From positions 124,001 to 188,000 of the forward strand of contig NZ_CVTD020000015.1 of the NCBI RefSeq assembly GCF_002904165.1: a stretch of DNA of 64,000 bases, given 5' to 3'. Below, one piece after another: positions 16,955 to 26,711 of the stretch; position 1 is the first letter of the stretch, and every line of letters starts with the position of its first letter. The notes beneath the pieces were generated by a model. The model saw nothing but the letters and a program-made list of their open reading frames with translations, was not told where the DNA came from and searched no databases. Origin of the DNA: Herbinix hemicellulosilytica (lineage in GTDB: Bacteria; Bacillota; Clostridia; Lachnospirales; Lachnospiraceae). Position numbers and translations under genes: made by a program.

Positions 16955-19597
16955 ATGGAAAATCTCACTCCGTTAATGCAGCAATACATGCAGATAAAGG
17001 AGCAATATAAAGACTGTATTTTATTTTACCGTCTGGGCGATTTTTATGAAATGTTTTTTGAGGATGCCAAAATTTGCTCCCGGGAATTAGAGATAGCACT
17101 GACAGGAAAACCTATCGGAAAAGATGAAAGGGCTCCCATGTGCGGGGTTCCTTATCATGCCGCCGAAAATTACTTAAGTAAGTTAATAGCCCGTGGATAC
17201 CGTGTGGCTATCTGTGAACAGATAGAAGACCCAAGGACAGCCAAGGGTATTGTAAAAAGAGAAGTAGTAAGAATTGTAACACCCGGAACCAACATAAATA
17301 CCCAAGCCCTTGATGAGACAAAGAACAATTATCTTATGTCCGTTGTACATACCACCAATTTGTACGGTATCTCCGTTGTCGATGTTACAACCGGAGATTA
17401 TTTTGTTACCGAGATAGACAACAACAGAAAACTATTGGACGAGATATACAAGTGGGCACCGTCGGAAATCATATGTAACGATTCATTTATGGTTTCCGGT
17501 ATTGACATACAGGCTGTCAGATCCATAAACAACCTTTCCCTTTCTCCCCTTGACCCCTGGTATTTTGACGACGATTTATGCGTAAGGGCTTTGATGGAGC
17601 ATTTTGGTGTGGCAACTCTTGACGGAATCGGCCTTAAGGACTATACCATCGGAGTTATTGCCGCAGGCAGCATAATGCAGTATTTAAAAGAAACTCAAAA
17701 AAACACCCTTACTCATATCACGAAGCTCACCCCATACACTTACGACAAATATATGCTCCTTGACAGCTCAACCGTACGGAATCTGGAGCTTACCGAAACC
17801 ATCAGGGATAAGCAGAAAAAAGGGTCCCTGCTTTGGGTTTTAGATAAGACCAAAACAGCCATGGGTGCAAGGCTTCTAAGAAGCTATTTGGAACAGCCTT
17901 TAATCGATTATGATTTAATTAAAGAAAGGCTTTCTGCCGTAAAGGAATTAAAGGATAATGTAATTACAAGGGAAGAGATAAGGGAATATTTAAACACCAT
18001 TTATGACCTTGAACGGCTGATGGGAAGAATCAGCTACAAAAGCGCCAATCCCAGAGATTTAATTGCTTTTAAAACATCCCTTGAAACCCTTCCCCATATC
18101 AAATTCTTAATAAAGAATTTTGACAGCAAACTTATTAAAGAAATTTATGATGAACTGGATGATCTTTCGGACATTTATAAGCTGATTGATGATTCCATTA
18201 AAGATGATCCTCCCATTAACATAAAAGAAGGGGGCATCATAAAAGACGGATATAATGCGGAGGTTGACCGTTTAAGAAAAGCCAAAACTGAAGGAAAAGA
18301 CTGGCTTATGGAACTGGAGGCAAAAGAACGGGAAGCTACAGGAATTAAAAATCTGAGAATTAAATATAATAGGGTTTTTGGTTACTACCTGGAAGTGACC
18401 AATTCTTATCAGGACCTGGTTCCGAAAGACTGGGTAAGAAAACAGACCCTGGCCAATGCGGAACGGTACACCACCGACAAATTAAAAGAACTGGAAGACA
18501 TAATTCTCGGGGCGGAAGACAAGCTCTTTTCACTGGAGTATGACTTATTCTGTGAAATCAGGGATAAGATTGCCCTGGAAGTAAAGAGAATCCAAAAGAC
18601 AGCCAAAGCCATAGCCAAGCTTGACGTCTTTGCCTCTTTAGCATTGGTTGCTGAGCAGAATAATTACGTATGTCCGGAAATAAACACAGACGGATATATA
18701 CATATAAAAAACGGCCGGCATCCCGTGGTGGAAAAAACCATATCCCACGGTATGTTTGTGGCAAACGACACTTTGCTTGATAACAATAAAAACCGCATCT
18801 CCATTATAACAGGCCCCAATATGGCGGGAAAATCCACTTATATGAGGCAGACCGCCCTTATTGTCCTTATGGCCCAAATAGGAAGCTTTGTACCCGCCGA
18901 CAGTGCAAAAATAGGCATTGTGGACAGAATATTTACCAGAGTAGGAGCATCCGACGACCTGGCAGGAGGTCAAAGTACCTTTATGGTGGAGATGACTGAA
19001 GTAGCAAACATCTTAAGAAATGCCACAAAAAACAGCCTGCTTATACTTGATGAAATCGGAAGGGGTACCAGCACCTATGACGGACTGTCCATTGCCTGGG
19101 CTGTTGTCGAATATATAAGCAATACCGGTGTACTTGGAGCCAAGACTCTGTTTGCAACCCATTACCATGAACTGACCGAACTGGAAGGAAAAATTGACGG
19201 GGTCAACAATTACTGCATAGCCGTCAAAGAGCAGGGTGACGATATTATTTTCCTTAGAAAGATAGTAAAAGGGGGAGCAGACAAAAGCTACGGCATCCAG
19301 GTGGCAAAACTGGCAGGAGTTCCCGCTGCGGTTCTTAAAAGAGCCAATGAAATTGTAGAACAGCTTTTGGGAAACGATCTGGCCTTAAAGGCAAAATCCA
19401 TATCAGCCGGTTCACAAAAGCCTAAAGACGAGTTTACCCAGGAAACATTGCCGTTAGAGCAATTGTCTTTGTTTTCGGTTTCTGGAAACGAAGATATTAT
19501 AACGGAGATACGGGATCTTGATATAAATAAGCTAACCCCGATTGACGCTTTAAATAAGTTATACCAATACCAGGAAAAAATACGAAAAAGAATATAG
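16955..19597 (+). CDS. mutS: DNA mismatch repair protein MutS
   Basis: 880 aa mismatch sensor, full length. The N-terminal mismatch-binding loop has FYRLGDFYEMFFEDA with the F-x-E signature. The ATPase domain has Walker A GPNMAGKST from residue 620, then DEIGRGTSTYDG and ATHYHEL. Near the C-terminus, QLSLF at 836-840 matches the sliding-clamp binding consensus. GAAAGGA precedes the ATG. mutL follows 32 bases downstream and miaA after that, a common order. Confidence 0.98.
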   Translation: MENLTPLMQQYMQIKEQYKDCILFYRLGDFYEMFFEDAKICSRELEIALTGKPIGKDERAPMCGVPYHAAENYLSKLIARGYRVAICEQIEDPRTAKGIVKREVVRIVTPGTNINTQALDETKNNYLMSVVHTTNLYGISVVDVTTGDYFVTEIDNNRKLLDEIYKWAPSEIICNDSFMVSGIDIQAVRSINNLSLSPLDPWYFDDDLCVRALMEHFGVATLDGIGLKDYTIGVIAAGSIMQYLKETQKNTLTHITKLTPYTYDKYMLLDSSTVRNLELTETIRDKQKKGSLLWVLDKTKTAMGARLLRSYLEQPLIDYDLIKERLSAVKELKDNVITREEIREYLNTIYDLERLMGRISYKSANPRDLIAFKTSLETLPHIKFLIKNFDSKLIKEIYDELDDLSDIYKLIDDSIKDDPPINIKEGGIIKDGYNAEVDRLRKAKTEGKDWLMELEAKEREATGIKNLRIKYNRVFGYYLEVTNSYQDLVPKDWVRKQTLANAERYTTDKLKELEDIILGAEDKLFSLEYDLFCEIRDKIALEVKRIQKTAKAIAKLDVFASLALVAEQNNYVCPEINTDGYIHIKNGRHPVVEKTISHGMFVANDTLLDNNKNRISIITGPNMAGKSTYMRQTALIVLMAQIGSFVPADSAKIGIVDRIFTRVGASDDLAGGQSTFMVEMTEVANILRNATKNSLLILDEIGRGTSTYDGLSIAWAVVEYISNTGVLGAKTLFATHYHELTELEGKIDGVNNYCIAVKEQGDDIIFLRKIVKGGADKSYGIQVAKLAGVPAAVLKRANEIVEQLLGNDLALKAKSISAGSQKPKDEFTQETLPLEQLSLFSVSGNEDIITEIRDLDINKLTPIDALNKLYQYQEKIRKRI

Positions 19598-19629
19598 TAG
19601 CAAAAATTTTTACAGAAAGGATGGCCGCC

Positions 19630-21690
19630 ATGTCATTAATCCGTATTCTGGATGAAAACACAATAAATCAAATTGCCGCGGGTGAAGTAGTTGAGCGCCC
19701 CAGGGCAGTGGTAAAAGAACTTATCGAAAACTCCATCGATGCCAAAGCTACTGCCATAACTGTTGAAATAAAAGAAGGCGGCTTAAGTTTTATTAGAATA
19801 ACCGATAACGGTACAGGCATAGCAAAAGACGATATTCCCCTGGCATTTATGCGCCATGCCACAAGCAAAATAAGAACAGCCGAAGACCTTTTTGATATAA
19901 AAAGCCTGGGCTTTAGGGGAGAGGCCCTTTCAAGCATAGCTGCCGTATCCCAGGTCGAACTTATTACCAAAGAGCCATCCTCATTAAACGGCTATCGTTA
20001 CATAATCGAAGGGGGCGAAGAAAAATCCCTGGAAGAAATCGGTTGTCCCGACGGTACAACTATTATAGTACGCAATCTGTTTTTCAATACGCCGGCAAGA
20101 AGAAAGTTTTTAAAATCAGCCAAAACGGAAGCCGGTTATATAAATGACCTGATGGAAAAACTTATAATGTCCCATCCCGGTATATCCTTCAGATTTATTG
20201 TAAATAATAAGTTAATTCTTCAATCATCTGGCAATAATAATATTAAGGACGTGCTTTATCAAATCTACGGGCGGGATATTTCAAAAGAACTTTTATACGT
20301 AAAGCATTTTGCCGGTGACGTAAAAGTAAGCGGCTTTATAGGCAAGCCCACCATAAGCAGGGGCAACAGGAACTTTATGAATTATTTCATCAACGGAAGA
20401 TATATTAAAAATTATATTATTACCAAAGCCATAGAGGACGCTTATAAACCCTATATGATGCAGCATAAATATCCTTTTACATCCCTGTATTATGAGATAG
20501 ACCCGTCGCTTTTGGATGTAAACGTCCATCCTCAGAAACTGGAATTAAAACTTAAAAATTCCGATGATGTTTATGAAATAACATGCAAAATAATTAAAGA
20601 AACACTTGCCGGAAAAGAACTTATACCGCATATCAGCTTAACCGAAGAAAAAGCACCGGAAGTACCGGCAGCAAAAAAGCTTCCCGAGCCGTTTGAAAAG
20701 AACAGGCTAAGCCAGCTTAAGGCCTTGGAAACCCTGGCAAATCATGATAACACAATTAACCACAACTTATCGGATATGAGTAAGCCGGTTTATGGATATA
20801 TACAACCGGATATGACAAATAACGATATATCAGGTGAATCCGGGAAAAATCATAAATTGTCAGGCTTATATCCAAATAATCATGACATTCTTCCGGCTAA
20901 CAGTGCCGATAATCTTGTTAAGGATGGCGATAATTACACCGGATCCGATAAGACTAAGGAAAATAATAATTATCAAACATATGCGCAAAGAGATATATGC
21001 AATTTATCAGATAAGCAGAATATGATATCTGATGCCAAGCAGCTTGATTTATTTGCAGAAAATGACGACATTACAGAAGCTCCCTTTTTATCTGTCAAAG
21101 CTGCTGCCAACCATAAAATTATCGGCCAGGTATTTTCCACTTACTGGCTTGTGGAATATAAAAACGATCTTTACATCATCGACCAGCATGCCGCCCATGA
21201 AAAGGTTTTATATGAAAGAATAATTGCCGCAGCAAGGGAAAACAGACATACCTCTCAAATGCTTATGCCTCCAATTGTGCTTACTCTTTCCCTTGCCGAG
21301 CAGGAGGCAATCTCGGCTCATGAGGAAGTTTTAAAAAAGCTTGGATATGAAATAGAACATTTCGGAGGCAACGAATTTTCTTTAAGGGCGGTACCGGCAG
21401 ACTTATATAATTTGTCAGACAAGGATTTATTTCTTGAATTTGTTGACGAGCTGACTCAGGAGATTTCAAGCTTAAGACAGCCCAGGCCGGAATCCGTTCT
21501 TGAAAAAACCGCATCCCTGGCCTGCAAGGCGGCCGTTAAGGCCAACCATGAATTTTCTTTTGAAGAAGCATCCTCGTTGATAAATGAGCTTTTAACCCTT
21601 GAGAACCCTTACAACTGCCCTCACGGCAGGCCGGTTATAATATCTATGAGCAAATACGAACTGGAAAAGAAATTTAAGAGAATAGTATAG
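19630..21690 (+). CDS. mutL: DNA mismatch repair protein MutL (endonuclease type)
   Basis: 686 aa. The N-terminal GHKL ATPase has ENSIDAKA, DNGTGI, and the GFRGEAL loop; the C-terminal domain has the metal-dependent endonuclease motif DQHAAHE from D518 and CPHGRP. The linker (about residues 345-480) is polar, Asn-rich and probably unstructured, and contains QLDLF at 471-475. I start at ATG 19630 because GAAAGG lies 10 bases before it; the in-frame ATG at 19621 is adjacent to that site. The same-strand operon continues to miaA. Confidence 0.97.
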   Translation: MSLIRILDENTINQIAAGEVVERPRAVVKELIENSIDAKATAITVEIKEGGLSFIRITDNGTGIAKDDIPLAFMRHATSKIRTAEDLFDIKSLGFRGEALSSIAAVSQVELITKEPSSLNGYRYIIEGGEEKSLEEIGCPDGTTIIVRNLFFNTPARRKFLKSAKTEAGYINDLMEKLIMSHPGISFRFIVNNKLILQSSGNNNIKDVLYQIYGRDISKELLYVKHFAGDVKVSGFIGKPTISRGNRNFMNYFINGRYIKNYIITKAIEDAYKPYMMQHKYPFTSLYYEIDPSLLDVNVHPQKLELKLKNSDDVYEITCKIIKETLAGKELIPHISLTEEKAPEVPAAKKLPEPFEKNRLSQLKALETLANHDNTINHNLSDMSKPVYGYIQPDMTNNDISGESGKNHKLSGLYPNNHDILPANSADNLVKDGDNYTGSDKTKENNNYQTYAQRDICNLSDKQNMISDAKQLDLFAENDDITEAPFLSVKAAANHKIIGQVFSTYWLVEYKNDLYIIDQHAAHEKVLYERIIAAARENRHTSQMLMPPIVLTLSLAEQEAISAHEEVLKKLGYEIEHFGGNEFSLRAVPADLYNLSDKDLFLEFVDELTQEISSLRQPRPESVLEKTASLACKAAVKANHEFSFEEASSLINELLTLENPYNCPHGRPVIISMSKYELEKKFKRIV

Positions 21691-21703
21691 ACGGTGAAGT
21701 TAC

Positions 21704-22654
21704 ATGAGCAAAAAACCCCTGATAATATTAACAGGTCCCACGGCGGTGGGTAAAACTTCCCTGTCAATTAGCCTTGCCAAGGCTGTGGATGGGGAAATTA
21801 TTTCTGCAGATTCAATGCAGGTTTATAAGTATATGGATATAGGAACGGCTAAGATTACTCCCGAAGAAACCGAGGGTATTCCTCACTATCTTATCAGTGA
21901 ATTTGAGCCGGATGAGGAATTTAATGTTGTAAAATTTCAGGAATATGCCAAAAAATATATAAAAGCTATTCATGATAAAAATAAAATCCCCATACTTGTA
22001 GGAGGAACCGGCTTTTATATTCAGGCGGTTTTATATGACATTGAATTTGAAGAAACAAGTCCCGACAATTCATATCGTGATGAACTAGCAGAACTTGCCG
22101 AAAAATATGGCCCACAGTTTCTGCATGATATGCTGGCAAAGGCTGATCCTGCCAGTGCCAAAGCAATTCATCCCAATAATGTAAAAAGGGTAATCAGGGC
22201 CCTGGAATATATAAAGCATACGGGAGAGCCCATATCAGCCCATAATGAAGCCCAAAGAAAAAAAGAATCCCCGTATTTGTACAGATATTTTGTTCTAAAC
22301 AAAGACAGGGAAAAACTCTATGAAAGCATTAATAAGAGAGTGGACATTATGATTGATAAAGGCCTTGTGGATGAGGTAAAGCGTCTTAGGGATATGGGCT
22401 ATACAAAAGATATGGTATCAATGCAGGGATTAGGATATAAGGAAATTATAGATTATCTTGAAGGGAACTGTACCTTGGAAGAAGCCATATACACAATAAA
22501 AAGAGATACCAGGCATTATGCCAAAAGGCAGCTTACATGGTTTAAGAGGGAAAAAGACGTTATATGGATAAACAAGGACGATTTTGAAAGTGAAAAAGAC
22601 ATATTGGAATTTATCCTGGAAAACCTTCGCCGATGCGGTATAATAAGTAAATGA
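21704..22654 (+). CDS. miaA: tRNA dimethylallyltransferase
   Basis: Adds a dimethylallyl group to N6 of A37 in tRNAs that read UNN codons. 316 aa. P-loop GPTAVGKTSLS at the N-terminus, then DSMQVYKYMDIGTAK, VGGTGFYIQA and the C-terminal QLTWFKRE. It follows mutL by 13 bases. In many Firmicutes hfq comes next; here it is absent and a 216-base AT-rich gap follows. Confidence 0.97.
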   Translation: MSKKPLIILTGPTAVGKTSLSISLAKAVDGEIISADSMQVYKYMDIGTAKITPEETEGIPHYLISEFEPDEEFNVVKFQEYAKKYIKAIHDKNKIPILVGGTGFYIQAVLYDIEFEETSPDNSYRDELAELAEKYGPQFLHDMLAKADPASAKAIHPNNVKRVIRALEYIKHTGEPISAHNEAQRKKESPYLYRYFVLNKDREKLYESINKRVDIMIDKGLVDEVKRLRDMGYTKDMVSMQGLGYKEIIDYLEGNCTLEEAIYTIKRDTRHYAKRQLTWFKREKDVIWINKDDFESEKDILEFILENLRRCGIISK

Positions 22655-22870
22655 TTCATTAAATTAAAAGATAATTTCATAATTTATAATTTACAATTTT
22701 TTATCATATAGCTACTTATAACTTTTATTATTTTTTTGCTTATATATACTTAGCAATTAAAATCTATAGCATATTGATAACATAATAATATTATGTAAAC
22801 TTATTTTATATGATAAGATATATTCTAATTTACTTTACATCTTTAAAATACTTTTATCGGAGGAATAGCA

Positions 22871-24163
22871 GTGTTTACTAATGAATTAAATGAAATTTAT
22901 AAATTTATGGGTATTGATTCTAAACTTCTTGATTTATCCCATAAGATAGAAGAGAAATTAAAAGATCGGTTTAAAATTATAGATAAGGTAGCGGAATACA
23001 ATCAGCTAAAAGTGTTAAAAGCCATGCAGGACAATAATGTAAGTGATGTGCATTTTTCCGCCACTACAGGATACGGTTATAACGATATCGGCAGGGATAC
23101 TTTGGAAAAGGTATATGCCGATGTTTTTCATGCCGAAGATGCCCTGGTCCGCCCTCAGCTTATCAGCGGCACCCACGCCCTTACGGTCGCATTGTTCGGT
23201 AACTTAAGACCCGGAGATGAGCTTTTGTCCCCGGTAGGTAAACCTTATGATACCCTGGAGGGAGTAATAGGCATAAAGGAAACCAAAGGTTCCCTGGCCG
23301 AATACGGCGTTACTTATAAACAAGTTGATTTAAAACCCGACGGCAGCATTGACTATGAAAATATAAAAAAAGCTATAGGTCCTAAAACAAAGCTTGTTAC
23401 CATTCAAAGATCCAAAGGTTACGCAAGCAGGCCTACATTAAGTGTGGAACAGATCGGGCAATTAATTTCCTTTATAAAAAATATCAAGCCCGATGTAATT
23501 TGCATGGTGGATAACTGTTACGGAGAATTTGTGCAAACAGTAGAACCTACGGATGTAGGTGCAGACTTATGTGTAGGTTCTTTGATTAAAAATCCCGGCG
23601 GTGGTCTTGCTCCCATAGGTGGCTATATAGTGGGAAAAGCCGAATATGTAGAAAATGCTTCTTACAGACTTACCGCCCCCGGGTTAGGTAAAGAAGTAGG
23701 GGCAACCCTGGGATTAAATTCAAGCCTGTACCAGGGCCTGTTTCTTGCCCCGCAGGTAGTATCGGGAGCTTTAAAAGGCGCTATTTTTGCCGCAAATCTG
23801 TATGAATATTTTGGATTTAAGGTTCACCCTAATGCCGAAGAAGACCGTTTTGATATTATCCAGGCTGTTACACTAAACAGTCCCGAAGCGGTAATAGCAT
23901 TTTGTGAGGGGATACAGGCTGCGGCTCCGGTAGACAGTTTTGCCGCCCCGGTACCCGGCCCCATGCCCGGCTATGACTGCGATGTAATTATGGCAGCAGG
24001 AGCTTTTGTTCAAGGTTCATCCATCGAACTTTCGGCTGATGCTCCCATTAGGCCGCCGTATACGGTTTTCTTCCAGGGCGGTCTTACCTGGTATCATGCA
24101 AAATTCGGTATCTTGAAGTCATTGCAAAGACTATACGAAAAAAATCTTATTAGTTTAAATTAA
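22871..24163 (+). CDS. PLP-dependent lyase, aluminium-resistance/YnbB family
   Basis: 430 aa fold-type I PLP enzyme of the family called methionine gamma-lyase or aluminium resistance protein. Supporting motifs are FSATTGYGYNDIGRDTLE, the binding-pocket region RPQLISGTHA, MVDNCYGEF and the lysine loop GSLIKNPGGGLAP. GTG start with GGAGGA upstream. The gene lies after miaA as in Bacillus. The physiological substrate is uncertain; a carbon-sulfur lyase is inferred from the family. Confidence 0.9.
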   Translation: MFTNELNEIYKFMGIDSKLLDLSHKIEEKLKDRFKIIDKVAEYNQLKVLKAMQDNNVSDVHFSATTGYGYNDIGRDTLEKVYADVFHAEDALVRPQLISGTHALTVALFGNLRPGDELLSPVGKPYDTLEGVIGIKETKGSLAEYGVTYKQVDLKPDGSIDYENIKKAIGPKTKLVTIQRSKGYASRPTLSVEQIGQLISFIKNIKPDVICMVDNCYGEFVQTVEPTDVGADLCVGSLIKNPGGGLAPIGGYIVGKAEYVENASYRLTAPGLGKEVGATLGLNSSLYQGLFLAPQVVSGALKGAIFAANLYEYFGFKVHPNAEEDRFDIIQAVTLNSPEAVIAFCEGIQAAAPVDSFAAPVPGPMPGYDCDVIMAAGAFVQGSSIELSADAPIRPPYTVFFQGGLTWYHAKFGILKSLQRLYEKNLISLN

Positions 24164-24264
24164 AGTTATTAATTGATATGGCCTATACACCCATTCTTCC
24201 TGTATACAAAAACCTGTTCTTGTGATAAAATCATTTTAGTATGAACGTAAAGGGAGTAATTTAA

Positions 24265-24540
24265 ATGGCAAGAACATTGGGTAAAAACAGGTGGGCTTTA
24301 TTTTTATTGCTTCTTGCCGGTATCGTTGCAGGAAGCTTTGTTGGCCACCTGGTAAGAAAAGTAGATTTTCTGTCATGGCTTAATTACGGCATCGATTTCT
24401 CAATCGGTAATGCAGAAGGCAATAATATTGTTACCTTAAATTTAGGTGCCCTGATAGTCCATTTTGGCCTCAGGTTAAGAATTACCGTAGGAAGCATATT
24501 AGGTGCCGTTGCATCAATTTTTATATATAAAAAGATTTAA
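24265..24540 (+). CDS. DUF4321 small membrane protein
   Basis: 91 aa with two hydrophobic segments (about residues 10-28 and 68-88) joined by a polar loop containing LNLGALIVHFGLRLRI. AAGGGAG precedes the ATG. Members of this family occur in many Clostridia, often near radC and mreB as here. No function is established. Confidence 0.8.
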   Translation: MARTLGKNRWALFLLLLAGIVAGSFVGHLVRKVDFLSWLNYGIDFSIGNAEGNNIVTLNLGALIVHFGLRLRITVGSILGAVASIFIYKKI

Positions 24541-24573
24541 ATACTGCCAAAAAGCTTATTAATCAGGAAATTT

Positions 24574-24603
24574 AAAGGAACATTAAATTTTCCTTTTTAT
24601 TAT
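24574..24603 (+). terminator. Terminator after the DUF4321 gene
   Basis: AAAGGAA (24574-24580) / TTCCTTT (24590-24596) stem with a nine-base loop, followed by TTATTATT. Confidence 0.65.
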
Positions 24604-24756
24604 TGAAGAGTCTGGGTTTTTACATTCTTGTCAGATTACATTGAATATTATATACATAACATAGAAATTTTGATTAAATTATTTTTTTTGATTGACATTA
24701 AGTACGGCTAATTATTACACTTATTTTGCTTTAAATTCTTGCTTGTAATATTCATA

Positions 24757-24804
24757 ATGATATCCGAATGGTTTCCTGGAGAGAGAAAGTAAGGAGGATA
24801 TCAT
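24757..24804 (+). promoter_or_regulatory. Inverted repeat covering the radC ribosome binding site and start
   Basis: ATGATATCC at 24757-24765 is the perfect reverse complement of GGATATCAT at 24796-24804. The right arm contains part of the GGAGG site and the radC ATG, so folding would hide the start. The 30-base spacer contains a second purine-rich stretch, GGAGAGAGAAAG. Confidence 0.5.
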
Positions 24805-25501
24805 GAACTACAATCATTTAACAGTAAAAGAATTACCTGTATCGGAACGCCCCTATGAGAAGTGTGAAACATATGGGCCCCAATTTTTATCTGATGCAGA
24901 ACTTTTGGCTGTTATCTTAAAAACCGGGAGCAAAGGGCTAAGAGCTATAGATTTAGCCGTAAATGTGCTTAATTACTCCAAAACATATCCCGGACTTAAA
25001 GGTTTAAATTATTTAACTATGAAAGAACTTACAAAAATCCGTGGTATCGGTAGAGTTAAAGCCATTCAGCTTCTTTGCCTGACAGAGCTGACCAAAAGAA
25101 TGTCAAAGGAGGTACATAAAGAATCCTTAAAATTTACAACTCCACAAAGCGTAGCCGAGTATTATATGCAGGATATGCGCCATCTAAAGAAAGAACAGGT
25201 TCTGCTTCTTATGCTTGATTCAAAAAGCAAATTGATAAAGGATATGGTTATGTCTTCAGGTACGGTAAATTTATCCATAGTCCCGATAAGAGAAATCCTT
25301 ATCCAGGCATTGAAAGAAGAAGCTGTGAAAATTATTTTGGTTCATAATCATCCAAGCGGTGACCCCGCCCCCAGTCCTGAAGATATCAGGGTAACAAAAA
25401 GAATGAAAGAAGCAGGCGATTTAATCGGCATATCGCTTATGGATCATATTATTATTGGCGATAATAAATATATCAGCTTAAAAGAGCAGGGATTTTTGTA
25501 A
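24803..25501 (+). CDS. radC: RadC family JAB/MPN domain protein
   Basis: 232 aa. An N-terminal helix-hairpin-helix region (LTKIRGIGRVKAIQLL) precedes a JAMM metalloprotease-like domain with H181, H183 and D194 in HNHPSGDPAPSPED. Named for DNA repair, but a repair role is not firmly shown. It lies directly before mreB, the common Firmicute arrangement. AAGGAGG precedes the ATG, inside an inverted repeat described separately. Confidence 0.95.
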   Translation: MNYNHLTVKELPVSERPYEKCETYGPQFLSDAELLAVILKTGSKGLRAIDLAVNVLNYSKTYPGLKGLNYLTMKELTKIRGIGRVKAIQLLCLTELTKRMSKEVHKESLKFTTPQSVAEYYMQDMRHLKKEQVLLLMLDSKSKLIKDMVMSSGTVNLSIVPIREILIQALKEEAVKIILVHNHPSGDPAPSPEDIRVTKRMKEAGDLIGISLMDHIIIGDNKYISLKEQGFL

Positions 25502-25542
25502 TACTTAAAGCCGCCTAAGGCATAAATGGAGGTACTTATACA

Positions 25543-26565
25543 ATGGCACAAAGAACATTTGGCATAGATTTCGGGACTAGTACTATAAAAATCAGCAGAA
25601 AAGGGCAGGGGGTTGTACTGGACGAACGTAATATTATAGCTGTCGCCGACAAAAAAAATATCATAGCTGCCGGCGATGAAGCATTTGATATATACGAAAA
25701 GGCTCCTGCCAATATTTTGGTAACATATCCCGTAAGAAACGGAGTTATTGCCGACGTTGAAAATATGACAACATTATTAAACTTTTTTATGCACAAAGTT
25801 TGCGGTTCTAAAAGGCCAGGTGCAGCCGATTATATAGTAGCAACACCTACAGATATTACGGAAGTTGAGCGCAGATCTTTTTATGAACTGATTGCTCACT
25901 CAGGTTTAAAATACAAAAGGATTAAAATAGTTGAAAAACCGGTTGCCTGTGCTTTGGGAGCCGGTCTTGAAATTACAACCGCAAAAGGAGTTATGGTCGT
26001 CGATATAGGAGCGGACACTACGGAAGTATCCATACTTTCATTGGGTGGTATAGTTTTAAGCAAATTAATCCCTGTCGGCGGTAACAAGCTCGATGAAGCC
26101 ATTAAAGGTGTAGTTAAGAAAAGGCATAATCTCTATATCGGCGACAAAACCGCCGAATATATTAAAAAAACACTGGCAAGCGCTATCCCTAACGTAAAGG
26201 CAAGCGTAAAAGTATACGGCCGTGCGGTAGTAAGCGGTCTGCCTGTTGAAATGGAAATAGATTCGGAAACGGTTTATGAGGCTATAATTGAATACCTGTA
26301 TAATATCATAGACGCTATCCGTATCATTTTGGAAAGGACACCGCCTGAAATATCTTCGGATATTATAGACAGCGGTATTTATATAAGCGGAGGATCGGCA
26401 AAAATATACGGCATTGCCGATTTGGTTGCCAAAGAAACCGGTCTTAAGGTTAATATCTGTGAAGACCCCGCAAACACGGTAGCAAAGGGCCTTTGCAGAA
26501 TCATGGATGAACCGAAGCTTTCGTCTTTGGCCAATTTCCTGCGTCCTAGAACCCTTGAAGATTAA
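25543..26565 (+). CDS. mreB: Rod shape-determining protein MreB
   Basis: Actin-like filament protein that guides sidewall synthesis. 340 aa. The phosphate-1 motif FGIDFGTSTIKI, the phosphate-2 motif VVDIGADTTEVSIL and the adenosine motif ISGGSAKIYGI are present in order. GGAGG precedes the ATG. It heads mreB-mreC-mreD-PBP2, with a 146-base gap before mreC. Confidence 0.96.
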   Translation: MAQRTFGIDFGTSTIKISRKGQGVVLDERNIIAVADKKNIIAAGDEAFDIYEKAPANILVTYPVRNGVIADVENMTTLLNFFMHKVCGSKRPGAADYIVATPTDITEVERRSFYELIAHSGLKYKRIKIVEKPVACALGAGLEITTAKGVMVVDIGADTTEVSILSLGGIVLSKLIPVGGNKLDEAIKGVVKKRHNLYIGDKTAEYIKKTLASAIPNVKASVKVYGRAVVSGLPVEMEIDSETVYEAIIEYLYNIIDAIRIILERTPPEISSDIIDSGIYISGGSAKIYGIADLVAKETGLKVNICEDPANTVAKGLCRIMDEPKLSSLANFLRPRTLED

Positions 26566-26711
26566 ACACAACAGGAAGTAAACTTAATTTTTTTACACTT
26601 ACGTTAGTTATTAAATTAATCGACATGAATGATTTAATTAAGCAGATTTTAGTTTTTAGCGCCTGAAATATGGCATTAAATTTAATAAGAATATAAAAAT
26701 TAGGAGTCACT

